Positions 36,869 to 44,346 of a DNA stretch of 64,000 nt are shown piece by piece (position 1 is the stretch's first letter; each line of letters opens with the position of its first letter). The notes beneath the pieces are model-generated. The model was not told the DNA's origin. It was given only the letters and a program-made list of their open reading frames with translations, and did not search any database. The DNA lies in contig PNKZ01000014.1 of the NCBI GenBank assembly GCA_013822735.1, positions 62,001 to 126,000 on the forward strand, in the 5' to 3' direction. Both the position numbers and the translations under genes were made by a program. Source of the stretch: Pirellula sp. (GTDB taxonomy: Bacteria; Planctomycetota; Planctomycetia; Pirellulales; PNKZ01).

Positions 36869-37066
36869 ATGAGTGTCGTCGCCGTTTGCCCATCGTGCGG
36901 TCAGCAATTCGTTGTCCCCGAGAAGACCTTGCGCGAACAGTACGACCGCCTTTGGGCAGGCGTTACACCGCATGGTCGCGTTTATGTTCCCTATCACCAA
37001 TGGCCGGACGGGCACGAGTGCATGAGCAATGGTGCGGTCATCCCCAACTGGAAAGCGAAGAAATGA
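36869..37066 (+). CDS. small zinc-ribbon-like phage protein
   Basis: A 65-residue protein with one CPSCG knuckle at the N-terminus and a later single Cys (GHECMSNG), so the zinc site is incomplete as read. Its TGA overlaps the ATG of the following 13-codon remnant (ATGA). Confidence 0.6.
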   Translation: MSVVAVCPSCGQQFVVPEKTLREQYDRLWAGVTPHGRVYVPYHQWPDGHECMSNGAVIPNWKAKK

Positions 37067-37104
37067 GCATCGTACTCGGCATCGATTTAGGCGGACTCCG
37101 ATGA
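37063..37104 (+). pseudogene. 13-codon remnant of a RuvC-like gene start
   Basis: ATG 37063 encodes MSIVLGIDLGGLR then stop. The true RuvC-like gene at 37937 starts MTIVLGCDLGAHLGYALG. The two DNA stretches are alike but clearly diverged. The remnant stop overlaps the endonuclease start (ATGA), and the endonuclease stop overlaps the RuvC start (ATGA). The simplest reading is insertion of the endonuclease gene at the resolvase 5' end, leaving or bringing a duplicate start. Confidence 0.6.
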
Positions 37105-37940
37105 TTTTAGGCGACGGGCAAGGCGACGATCGTATGCTGATCCAGGGCGGCTCCGGCCGACCGGTGATCGGCACGACGTTTCGTAGGCCCGTCGTTCGCT
37201 GCCGTTGCGACGCACTCGGCTGCAAGAATGAAGTGCTTGAGTACGAGCACATCGCCATTAGAACGAAGCGGCATTTTTGCTCACGCGATTGTTACCACTC
37301 GTCAAAGGATGCCGAGAGCAATCCGAAATGGCGCGGCGGAAAGAAGCGTGCTCGTTGCCCATGTTGCAACCGAACATTTCGCTTCTACGGAAACACGCCG
37401 CAAACTTATTGCTCGCAGCAATGCGTATCTGACGCCCGTGTAGCGAGAAACAATCAAATATGGACCGTTGACTACGCTCGCCAACTGCTGAGCGACTTTC
37501 GGCGAAGTGGTTTGCAGTTCTACCGATTTGCCGCATCGCTCGGATGGACTGAGGACGGGCTACGCAAGCGGATTCAATCGGTTGCCCGTGATGAATTCGC
37601 CGAGGCCGTAGAAGAGACGCGGCTTAGTTGGCACGAAATCTATCGGCGCGGCCGTAGCTTCGAGTACGAGGTTCGACGCCTACTTATCAACCGCGAATAC
37701 GTCTGCATGATGTCACCGCGGAGCGAGGGGCCAGCCGACCTTTTGGCCGTGAAGAACGGCGACATTCTTCTGATTCAGTGCAAGTGCTACGGCACGTTGA
37801 AGAAGAAAGAGCGCGTTCAACTCATTGAGTTGGCTCGCCAAGCAAAGGGGCGCGCGATCGTTGCGAGCAAGGAAACCGGATCGCCTACGTTTTGGGAGTT
37901 CCGGCCCGACAAGTTTTACAGACAGGAAGTGACGTTATGA
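37101..37940 (+). CDS. zinc-finger PD-(D/E)XK endonuclease, probable homing-type
   Basis: A 279-residue protein. Residues 34-110 hold Cys clusters (CRC, CKNE, FCSRDC, CPCC, TYCSQQC), probably zinc-binding DNA-recognition modules. Residues about 120-165 are a helical linker. Residues about 184-260 are a Holliday-resolvase-like nuclease core: GRSFEYEVRRLL, then GPADLLAVKNGDILLIQCKC, giving Asp213 and Q226-x-K228. A Gln in place of the usual Glu of ExK occurs in some phage homing enzymes. The gene abuts a RuvC-like gene start with ATGA overlaps at both ends. Confidence 0.75.
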   Translation: MILGDGQGDDRMLIQGGSGRPVIGTTFRRPVVRCRCDALGCKNEVLEYEHIAIRTKRHFCSRDCYHSSKDAESNPKWRGGKKRARCPCCNRTFRFYGNTPQTYCSQQCVSDARVARNNQIWTVDYARQLLSDFRRSGLQFYRFAASLGWTEDGLRKRIQSVARDEFAEAVEETRLSWHEIYRRGRSFEYEVRRLLINREYVCMMSPRSEGPADLLAVKNGDILLIQCKCYGTLKKKERVQLIELARQAKGRAIVASKETGSPTFWEFRPDKFYRQEVTL

Positions 37941-38488
37941 CTATTGTGCTTGGCTGCGATTTGGGAGCCCATTTGGGCTACGCCCTGGGAGACAGCACCA
38001 AGGGCAACAACGGCGAGATCATCGAGTGCGACGTACTCGAGCTTGAGGATAGGGCAAAACGCCTACGTTGCTCACGCGCGACGGCGCTGCACGTATGGGC
38101 CCGCGACTTCCTCAAAGAGAAGGGCGTCGAAGTCTTCTGCCGGGAAGCGTCGATCGAGGCGCTGCGTCAGCAGTTGAACCAACGCGGCTACAAGTCCGAG
38201 AAGGATCTTGGCCGCTCGTTGGAGCAGCATTCCGGCTACGCTACCGTGCTGGAAGTGCAGGCGGAAATCCGCAAGTTGACGATTCTCAAGCCGATCGACC
38301 CTCGCGCGCTGAAGAAGTTCGCCACGAATAACGGCAACGCCAAGAAGGATCAGATGACGCGGGCCGCCCAACTTCTCTACAAGTTGACGACGGATAATGA
38401 GAACGCCTGTGACGCCGCGCATGTCTGCGCGTGGGCCATGAAGCAAGTGCGGAACGAAGCGTTGAAGTATCGGGGCGTCGACTGGTAG
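37937..38488 (+). CDS. RuvC-like Holliday junction resolvase (phage type)
   Basis: A 183-residue RNase-H-fold nuclease. Acidic residues are in place: Asp8 in MTIVLGCDLG, Glu70 in VEVFCREASIEAL, and the C-terminal pair in DNENACDAAHVCAWA (about 153-159). It would resolve branched DNA during phage recombination and packaging. The start is used as the insertion point of the endonuclease gene upstream. Confidence 0.82.
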   Translation: MTIVLGCDLGAHLGYALGDSTKGNNGEIIECDVLELEDRAKRLRCSRATALHVWARDFLKEKGVEVFCREASIEALRQQLNQRGYKSEKDLGRSLEQHSGYATVLEVQAEIRKLTILKPIDPRALKKFATNNGNAKKDQMTRAAQLLYKLTTDNENACDAAHVCAWAMKQVRNEALKYRGVDW

Positions 38489-38541
38489 GCCCGTTCGGGC
38501 GGGTTCGGTTTGACAATGGACGCTCTTTTCGGTCAGACTGT

Positions 38542-38560
38542 GACCATCTAGAGCTATTCA
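38542..38560 (+). promoter_or_regulatory. phage 19-bp motif ahead of the cargo operon
   Basis: GACCATCTAGAGCTATTCA points into the ten-gene unit that starts at 38595. A TTGACA hexamer 33 nt upstream (38509-38514) has no -10 partner at 17 bp. Confidence 0.72.
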
Positions 38561-38594
38561 CGCTCAATCCCAACCAGTCAAGAGGGAGCCCGCC

Positions 38595-38936
38595 ATGTCG
38601 AACATTGCTCAGCCCGCCGGCGTTCTTACCAACCTGCAACTCGTCCGTTGGCTCTTGGCCCAGGGCGAGAAGGTTCCCGTCATCATCGGCTATTACGATG
38701 CGTTCCAGGCCGCGCCTACCGTACGCGCGAAGTGGTACGACGGCGTTCGCCCGACGGGCGATCTGCTCGTCGACGTGATCGACACGTTGCCGGACGTCTC
38801 GGCGAATGAAGTCGTGATCCTGGCCGACGTGCAGGCTCAAGCCGTCGCACTCGGTATCGATTGGGAGAAGCTCGTCGGCGTCGCCGAGAAGCTGCTGCCC
38901 ATCGTGCTCGACGTCGTGTTCCGCCTCCGGGGCTAA
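38595..38936 (+). CDS. hypothetical protein, first gene of the cargo operon
   Basis: A 113-residue soluble, mixed alpha/beta protein (LQLVRWLLAQGEKVPVIIGYYDAFQAAPTVRAKWYDG, ending in IVLDVVFRLRG). GAGGGAG lies upstream of ATG 38595. No family recognised. Stops 5 nt before the 25-residue membrane peptide gene. Confidence 0.6.
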   Translation: MSNIAQPAGVLTNLQLVRWLLAQGEKVPVIIGYYDAFQAAPTVRAKWYDGVRPTGDLLVDVIDTLPDVSANEVVILADVQAQAVALGIDWEKLVGVAEKLLPIVLDVVFRLRG

Positions 38937-38941
38937 CGCCC

Positions 38942-39019
38942 ATGCACGCGTTGGAAATGATCGGCTGGTTAGCCGTCCCCGTGTTTTTTTGGTGCCTTCT
39001 CACCGGAAGGTTTGAGTGA
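38942..39019 (+). CDS. 25-residue single-helix membrane peptide
   Basis: ATG 38942 encodes a peptide beginning MHALEMIGWLAVPVFFWC and ending TGRFE, one transmembrane helix. Its TGA shares the A of the next gene's ATG (TGATG at 39017-39021), so translation is tightly coupled to the subtilase. Confidence 0.5.
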   Translation: MHALEMIGWLAVPVFFWCLLTGRFE

Positions 39020-40068
39020 TGCAACCGTCGGAACCCATCTTCAACCTGCCGCCGTACGAAGCCCAACCGGTCGCAGCGTCTTCGCTTAGCGAGACGCTCG
39101 ACTGGTCGATTGCCTTTCTCGGCATCCCCGAGCTCTGGAAGCAAAGCGAAGGGGAAGGGGTCGTCGTCGCCGTGCTCGACACCGGATGCGACCTTGATCA
39201 TCCGGACTTGCAGGGCGCCGTGCTCGAGTCGGCCGACTTCTCCCGCTCCCTGTTCGGTGCGCTCGATCGGCAGGGACACGGCACGTGGTGCGCCGGCATG
39301 ATCGGCGCGCGGGCCAACGACGTCGGCGTGCGGGGCATCGCCCCCAAGTGCAAGCTGCTCATCGGCAAGGTGCTCGGCGACGACGGCAGCGGCTCGGAAG
39401 ACGCCATCCTCAAGGGCATCCGATGGGCCGAAGCTCGGGGAGCGCACATCATCAGCATGTCGCTCGGCGGTCCGCGCATGAGCGAGACGTTGCACGCCGC
39501 CATCAAGGCGTTCGTGTCCAAGCCGCATCGATTCGTCATCTGCGCCGCCGGCAACGACGGCCGCGACAACGCCGTGAACTTTCCCGCCAAGTGGGAAGAG
39601 ACGGTCGCCGTCGCAGCCGTCGACGAACGTGGAAAGCTCACGTCGTTCTCGAGCCGCGGTCCGGAAGTCGACATCGCTGCGCCGGGAGCGAACATGCTTT
39701 CGACCGTGCCGATGCTGGCCGGCGGATACGCAAAGCTCAGCGGCACCAGTATGGCGACCCCCGTCGTCGCCGGTATCGCCGCGGCCTGCCTCTCCAAGCA
39801 TTTGAAGGAGGGGGGGCTTACCGGCTTGGAGACGTACCAAGACCTGCTCGCCCACCTACGCAAGACGGCGCGGGACGCCGGTCCGCAGGGGCCGGATACG
39901 GGCTACGGCTACGGCATCATCGATCCGGGGAAGCTGCTGACGGCGATCGCGCCGGCCACGCCGCCCGTGACGCCGACGCCGGAAGGGCCCGACGTGCAGG
40001 TGACGGCGCGGGATGCCAAGGGGCAGATGTGGTTTTCAACGAAAATCGATTGGAAACGGGCGAGCTAG
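39019..40068 (+). CDS. subtilisin-like serine peptidase (S8)
   Basis: A 349-residue subtilase with a complete catalytic set: Asp54 in AVLDTGCDLDHPDL, His87 in GHGTWCAGM, the oxyanion Asn179 in CAAGNDG, and Ser244 in LSGTSMATPVVAG. No signal peptide or pro-domain is evident, though it is coupled to a membrane peptide gene. Phage subtilases can serve in maturation, lysis or attack on host proteins; which applies is not readable here. It lies in one operon with a cysteine peptidase and a di-haem peroxidase. Confidence 0.93.
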   Translation: MQPSEPIFNLPPYEAQPVAASSLSETLDWSIAFLGIPELWKQSEGEGVVVAVLDTGCDLDHPDLQGAVLESADFSRSLFGALDRQGHGTWCAGMIGARANDVGVRGIAPKCKLLIGKVLGDDGSGSEDAILKGIRWAEARGAHIISMSLGGPRMSETLHAAIKAFVSKPHRFVICAAGNDGRDNAVNFPAKWEETVAVAAVDERGKLTSFSSRGPEVDIAAPGANMLSTVPMLAGGYAKLSGTSMATPVVAGIAAACLSKHLKEGGLTGLETYQDLLAHLRKTARDAGPQGPDTGYGYGIIDPGKLLTAIAPATPPVTPTPEGPDVQVTARDAKGQMWFSTKIDWKRAS

Positions 40069-40069
40069 C

Positions 40070-40516
40070 GTGACTCGTAATTGGAATGCAATCCCGAAGC
40101 AGACGTTCCTTGTCGAAGACGGCAAGATCGGCGACTGTTGGCGCTGTTGCATAGCGGCGGTGCTGGGCCTGCCCGCAGAAATGGTTCCGCACTTCCTAAT
40201 GAAAGACGACGGCACGCACAACCATGAATGCGATGCCGACACACAGCTCTGGCTTTGTGAGCGAGGCTATCGAATCACCTACGCCAATTCTTTTGGTGGC
40301 GCACGCGAAGCATTGTGGTTTCCGCGGTGGTCGTCGTCGCCGATTGATCCGCCTGTACCATTGATTGGCGTAGGGCCTACACAGCGATCAAAGGGACTTG
40401 GCAAGCATCATGCGGTCGTAATGATCGACGGAAAAATCGTATACGACCCGCATCCTAGCGAGGCCGGGCTCACCGCGATCATCGAACAGTATTTGATTTT
40501 CAAACCGGTCGAATAG
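40070..40516 (+). CDS. papain-like cysteine peptidase (C39-like), phage
   Basis: A 148-residue protein from GTG 40070, one base after the subtilase stop. Seen: catalytic Cys23 in IGDCWRCCIAAVLGLP, His114 in GKHHAVVMIDGK, and the following Asp126 in VYDPHP. This is the order of papain-fold peptidases, and phages carry a short family of this type. A transglutaminase-like activity is the alternative. No signal peptide. Confidence 0.78.
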   Translation: MTRNWNAIPKQTFLVEDGKIGDCWRCCIAAVLGLPAEMVPHFLMKDDGTHNHECDADTQLWLCERGYRITYANSFGGAREALWFPRWSSSPIDPPVPLIGVGPTQRSKGLGKHHAVVMIDGKIVYDPHPSEAGLTAIIEQYLIFKPVE

Positions 40517-40527
40517 AAAGCAAGTCA

Positions 40528-40749
40528 ATGAACTGGTTCGTCATACTCGTCGCGATCGGATTCGGTATTGCACGACTTACGATGCCCGTCGTTTCCGAAG
40601 TGCATCGCGAAGACTTGTTCAAGGATTTTGCCCACCTATTCGTCGGCGCGATGTTTGGTGCAGGAATCGCTGGTCGTCGTAGTTGCCTGTGGATCGGCAT
40701 CGCCCTAACCGTGCTGGAAGTGGTCGCGTTCATCATGCACAAGGCGTAA
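40528..40749 (+). CDS. small membrane protein, holin-like size
   Basis: A 73-residue protein with two or three helices (WFVILVAIGFGIARLTM, FVGAMFGAGIAG, LWIGIALTVLEVVAFIM). The size and topology allow a holin, but there is no diagnostic sequence. It is part of the cargo operon. Confidence 0.6.
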   Translation: MNWFVILVAIGFGIARLTMPVVSEVHREDLFKDFAHLFVGAMFGAGIAGRRSCLWIGIALTVLEVVAFIMHKA

Positions 40750-40754
40750 TTCTC

Positions 40755-40910
40755 ATGTGGGTTTCTTTCGTCTGCGGAATTTTCGGTATTGGATGTTTTT
40801 GTGCTTCTGTGAGCGGCATCGGCATCGACTCAGATCGGCCGAACCGCAGGCTGCTCTTAGCATCCATTGTTCTAGTTGCATTCGCTGCGGTGATTGCGGA
40901 CGCGACTTAA
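40755..40910 (+). CDS. 51-residue membrane protein
   Basis: Two helices (WVSFVCGIFGIGCFCASVSGIG and LLLASIVLVAFAAVIA) around a short DSDRPNRR loop. ATG 40755 is 5 nt after the previous stop. Its role is unknown. Confidence 0.5.
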   Translation: MWVSFVCGIFGIGCFCASVSGIGIDSDRPNRRLLLASIVLVAFAAVIADAT

Positions 40911-40921
40911 CGAGCCATTCC

Positions 40922-41068
40922 ATGATTCAATCGCTGACGCACTTCTGGCGATGGTTCATCGTCGACGCGACGCCGGTAATTCTCGCATGGCTCACGATTC
41001 CACTTGCCTTGTTGCTGGTCGTAATCATTGCGTTCTTGGTGTGGGTCACGCACGTTGATTGGAGATAG
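40922..41068 (+). CDS. 48-residue single-helix membrane protein
   Basis: One long helix (VILAWLTIPLALLLVVIIAF) with short polar ends. It lies 4 nt before the peroxidase gene and may assist its export or haem delivery, but that is a guess from position only. Confidence 0.5.
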   Translation: MIQSLTHFWRWFIVDATPVILAWLTIPLALLLVVIIAFLVWVTHVDWR

Positions 41069-41072
41069 TTCC

Positions 41073-42059
41073 GTGTACGCTCTAATCCTTGCGGCCTTAA
41101 TTGCCGCCGCCCCCCCGCAACAATCCGGCCCGCAAGGCATTCCGCCGACGGGCACTGAAATCGAGCTTGGTCGCAAGCTGTTCTTTGAACCGCTCTTGTC
41201 GGTCGACGGAACCGTGTCGTGCGCGTCGTGTCACAATCCGTCGAAGGGCTGGGCGGACGGCTTGCCGCTGGCCGTAGGCATCAACGGGCAAGTCGGGACG
41301 CGTCACTCGCCGACGATCATCAACGCGAGCTATTCGCCGCTCATGTTTTGGGACGGCCGCACCGTGGCCCCCATCACGCAGGCGCTGTTGCCGCTTTCGA
41401 ACCCGATCGAAATGGGGCGGCAGTCGGAAGACGACGTCGTGCGTAAGCTGCGGCTCCTGCCGGAATACGTGTCGGACTTCGCCCGGGTGTACGGCGTCGA
41501 CACGACGAGCTTGAGCCCGGTAACGGGCGTGCGTCTCGCCCGCGCGATTGCGGCGTTCGAAACGACGATCGTCAGTTTCAACGCCCCGATCGATCGCCGA
41601 CTTGACGGCGACGTAACGGCGCTGACGCCGGATGCGGAGATCGGCTTTCAGCTCTTTCGCCAGGCCAATTGCATGAGCTGCCACACGCCGCCGCTCTTTA
41701 CCGACAACTTGATGCACAACAACGGCATGGAATACGCCGGCAAGCTCCAAGTGTCGGACCTCGGCCGCGCCGGAATTCTGCCGCAGAATCAACGCACGGC
41801 GCAGAATATTCGCGCCTTCAAGACTCCGCACCTGCGGGAGATCCATCGCACGGCGCCGTACAACCACGCCGGCAACTTTGCAGACCTTGATCGTGTCATC
41901 CTTCACTACGCGACGGGCGGTGCGCGGTATGACGACACGTTCGATCGGTTTATTGATCCGCGAGTCCGAGCAATTCGTACGCTCGGGTGGACCGCCGAAC
42001 AGCGCGGTTACTTGCGGACGTTCATCCTCGAATCGTTTAAGGGAAGCCCGTCCCCATGA
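41073..42059 (+). CDS. di-haem cytochrome c peroxidase (CCP/MauG family)
   Basis: A 328-residue exported protein from GTG 41073, with GGAG 8 nt upstream. It has a short signal (ALILAALIAAA) and two haem-c sites, CASCH at 50-54 and CMSCH at 200-204. The family segments RHSPTIINASYSPLMFWDGR and PYNHAGNFADLDRVILHY are also present. It would reduce peroxide or modify proteins in the periplasm and needs host cytochrome c maturation. I know of no well-described phage example, so its place among phage genes is unusual. The stop overlaps the next start (ATGA). Confidence 0.92.
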   Translation: MYALILAALIAAAPPQQSGPQGIPPTGTEIELGRKLFFEPLLSVDGTVSCASCHNPSKGWADGLPLAVGINGQVGTRHSPTIINASYSPLMFWDGRTVAPITQALLPLSNPIEMGRQSEDDVVRKLRLLPEYVSDFARVYGVDTTSLSPVTGVRLARAIAAFETTIVSFNAPIDRRLDGDVTALTPDAEIGFQLFRQANCMSCHTPPLFTDNLMHNNGMEYAGKLQVSDLGRAGILPQNQRTAQNIRAFKTPHLREIHRTAPYNHAGNFADLDRVILHYATGGARYDDTFDRFIDPRVRAIRTLGWTAEQRGYLRTFILESFKGSPSP

Positions 42060-42862
42060 TTCGCCGCACTATCTCCGTCATCGGCTCGTTGGTTTGTCTA
42101 GCCGGGCTCTCGCTCGGCGTGATTCATTTGTGGCATTCCGGTTGGCTCGATCGCCTGATGCCGACGCCGCGCGTCGCCGCACCGGTCAGCATCGACTTGT
42201 TCGGCCCGAAGGAATGTCTCGCCGGCGGCGAACACTTCTTTCATGTCGAAGTCGACGGCCCGGCGGGCGACGTGCAATGGGAGTTGATACCCGACGTGCC
42301 CGGCGCGCTGACGCCGTCGTTCGACAAGCGGAAAGCCCGCTTCCAATCCGTCGAGCCGGGGCTCTATATCGTGACGACTCGAGTCGCCGGAGACGGCCGC
42401 CAAGTCGCGTCGAGCTACATCGAGTTCGACAATCTGCTCGTGCAAGAGGAAGCGGACGAGCCGCCGGCCGAACCGCAGCCGATTTTCGACCTTGAATCGA
42501 TCAAGGCGATGATGGCGCCGCAGGCCCCCCCCGTGCCGACGATCGCCGAACTGGTACGGCATTCGCTTGAGCAAGTGAATAGTGCGAATCAGGTCGAGGA
42601 AGCGCACCGCATCGCGGGCATTATCAAATCGATCATCAATCGGGTGACGACCGGCCTCATTGCTCCCGACGTCGACGTGACATTGGAGTTGGAATCGCAG
42701 CTCGAACTTGCTCTTGGCGAACACGCTCGCCCGTGGGGCCTCTTCATTGCGGATCTTCGGGCCATCATCGGCAACTTGCGCGATCAGGGTCACATCACTA
42801 CAGCCGCTTCCACCGTGCCGACGCTCACGGAGATCGCGGCCGCACTTTCCAGCGTCCACTAG
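42056..42862 (+). CDS. membrane-anchored Ig/PKD-like exported protein
   Basis: A 268-residue protein with an N-terminal signal anchor (ISVIGSLVCLAGLSLGVIHLW). It has an Ig-like beta domain (about 43-130: ECLAGGEHFFHVEVDGPAGDVQWELIP...GLYIVTTRVAGDG) and a helical C-terminal half (about 160-268). Translationally coupled to the peroxidase gene, so it may be its periplasmic partner. No family name can be given. Confidence 0.65.
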   Translation: MIRRTISVIGSLVCLAGLSLGVIHLWHSGWLDRLMPTPRVAAPVSIDLFGPKECLAGGEHFFHVEVDGPAGDVQWELIPDVPGALTPSFDKRKARFQSVEPGLYIVTTRVAGDGRQVASSYIEFDNLLVQEEADEPPAEPQPIFDLESIKAMMAPQAPPVPTIAELVRHSLEQVNSANQVEEAHRIAGIIKSIINRVTTGLIAPDVDVTLELESQLELALGEHARPWGLFIADLRAIIGNLRDQGHITTAASTVPTLTEIAAALSSVH

Positions 42863-42895
42863 ATGGTTTCGTTTCTCTGTTTTTTGGAGGTTCCC

Positions 42896-43429
42896 ATGCG
42901 AGGTTTCGTGTCGTTTGTTTTGGCGTCCGTCGTGGCGCTGTCGGCCTGCCTGTTGAGTACGGACACGGCGAGTGCTCAGGGTTGCAATGTGAATAGCAAT
43001 GCGAACGCCGCCGCTTCGGCCAACAGTGCCGCCGCTTTGCAGAATCAGGCGATCTTGCAACAGCTTTCGTTGCTGCAAAATCAGCAGCGAGCGGTGACGA
43101 GCGCCGCCGTGGCCGCACCGCCGCGGATCGTCTCGGTGCCGATCGTTCAGGCTCCGTCTGTTGCGAGCGCCAGCGCCGCGGCTACCGCAGGAAGTTTTGC
43201 CGTCCCGGCTCCGGCCGTCGACTCTGTTGCGCTCGCCCAGGCTTTGGCGACGATTCAATCGTTGAGCGTATCTCCCTTAGCGACGGTGCAAGCCGTCGGC
43301 GGAAGTTGCAGCGTCAGCCGCAGCCGAAGTCTGGCGGTGAGTCGCAACAGCGTGGCGCCACTGGCTCGAATCGCCTCACTGGCGCCGTCGCGTAGCGTGG
43401 CTCGCAGCCGTAGCGTCACGCGAAACTGA
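42896..43429 (+). CDS. exported Ala/Ser/Gln-rich low-complexity protein
   Basis: A 177-residue protein from ATG 42896 with GGAGG upstream. It has a signal peptide (GFVSFVLASVVALSACLLSTDTASAQ), then an Asn/Ala/Gln-rich segment (NSNANAAASANSAAALQNQ) and Ala/Val-rich repeats. A striking Ser-Arg tail follows (SVSRSRSLAVSRNS, SRSVARSRSVTRN). It is likely a surface or fibre-like protein; function unknown. Last gene of the operon, 45 nt before a terminator. Confidence 0.65.
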   Translation: MRGFVSFVLASVVALSACLLSTDTASAQGCNVNSNANAAASANSAAALQNQAILQQLSLLQNQQRAVTSAAVAAPPRIVSVPIVQAPSVASASAAATAGSFAVPAPAVDSVALAQALATIQSLSVSPLATVQAVGGSCSVSRSRSLAVSRNSVAPLARIASLAPSRSVARSRSVTRN

Positions 43430-43474
43430 TCGACCCGTTCGAGCGCCCGAAGCGGTTGGTTTCTATTCACTTTC

Positions 43475-43511
43475 AGCCGTAGCGACTTGCCCGAGTCGCT
43501 ACGGCTCTTTC
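43475..43511 (+). terminator. terminator closing the cargo operon
   Basis: A perfect 13-bp stem (43475-43487 with 43494-43506), loop TGCCCG, then CTTTCC. It ends transcription 45 nt after the Ala/Ser-rich gene. Confidence 0.7.
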
Positions 43512-43530
43512 CTTATGCGTGGAGTCGGGC

Positions 43531-43845
43531 ATGACCGAGCAAGAAATGCTGTCCAAGATCGCCGAAGACGTCGGCCATTTGCGAGCGACGAACGAGTTCT
43601 TTTGCGATCGATTGGAGCGGCACGAGACGGCCCTGTTCGGAAACAATAACGAACCGGGGCTGGCGACACGATTGAGCGTCGTCGAGGGGGACACGAAGTC
43701 CCTCAAGGATGCCGACCAGAAACTTGCCGCCGCACACGATGCGGCTCGTACCGCTTGGTACACCACGGCAACCTCGATCGCCGTCTGCGTCGTGACAGGA
43801 ATCTTCGGTTTGCTGACCGTGATATTTTCAAACAAGCCCCATTAG
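43531..43845 (+). CDS. coiled-coil plus C-terminal membrane helix protein (XhlA-like)
   Basis: A 104-residue protein from ATG 43531 with GGAG upstream. It has an amphipathic helical N-terminal half (MLSKIAEDVGHLRATNEFFCDRLERHETAL) and a C-terminal helix (TATSIAVCVVTGIFGLLTVIF). The layout matches phage hemolysin XhlA/holin-associated proteins, but size and topology are the only evidence. Confidence 0.6.
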   Translation: MTEQEMLSKIAEDVGHLRATNEFFCDRLERHETALFGNNNEPGLATRLSVVEGDTKSLKDADQKLAAAHDAARTAWYTTATSIAVCVVTGIFGLLTVIFSNKPH

Positions 43846-43860
43846 CCCCAGGCCCGACCG

Positions 43861-44346
43861 ATGACCGAACAAGCCCCCGTCCGTGAAGACATTCCGTTTC
43901 CCAATGGTATCGCGGCCGTGCCGCTCGCTCCGGCGTTTCAACCGCAGGCTGCGCTCGTACCGCCGCCGATCGAGGCGATTGACCCGCGGCTACTGGCTGG
44001 CGCCGTGCCGGTGACTGATCACGGCGAACCGTCCCCCGGTGCGAACGGTCCGGCGAGCCCGGCCGCTGCGGCGTTTCAATCGTTGCTGCAGGAGAACGCT
44101 GCGACGTACGAATGGACCGCCGAGAAGCTCTTCGAGCTGATCCGCAACGCGCGGGACTTGCCGTACGATCGGCTGATGACTGGTGCGGAAATGGTGGTCG
44201 AGCTGGCGTCGCTGCTCGTCGCCGATGCCGCCAAGTCCGGCAAGCCGATCGACTTTGCGACGGCGCTCCGCTCGATTCACCGGATCTCCGGTATGCTCTC
44301 GCAGCGCCCCAATGAGTTCGCCGCTCTGACGACGATGTTCGGCTAG
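43861..44346 (+). CDS. hypothetical phage protein
   Basis: A 161-residue protein with a Pro/Ala-rich disordered N-terminal half and a helical C-terminal domain (about 75-160: TYEWTAEKLFELIRNARDLPYDRLMTGAEMV...). It overlaps the tail-to-tail serine recombinase stop by 4 nt. No family recognised. Confidence 0.6.
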   Translation: MTEQAPVREDIPFPNGIAAVPLAPAFQPQAALVPPPIEAIDPRLLAGAVPVTDHGEPSPGANGPASPAAAAFQSLLQENAATYEWTAEKLFELIRNARDLPYDRLMTGAEMVVELASLLVADAAKSGKPIDFATALRSIHRISGMLSQRPNEFAALTTMFG

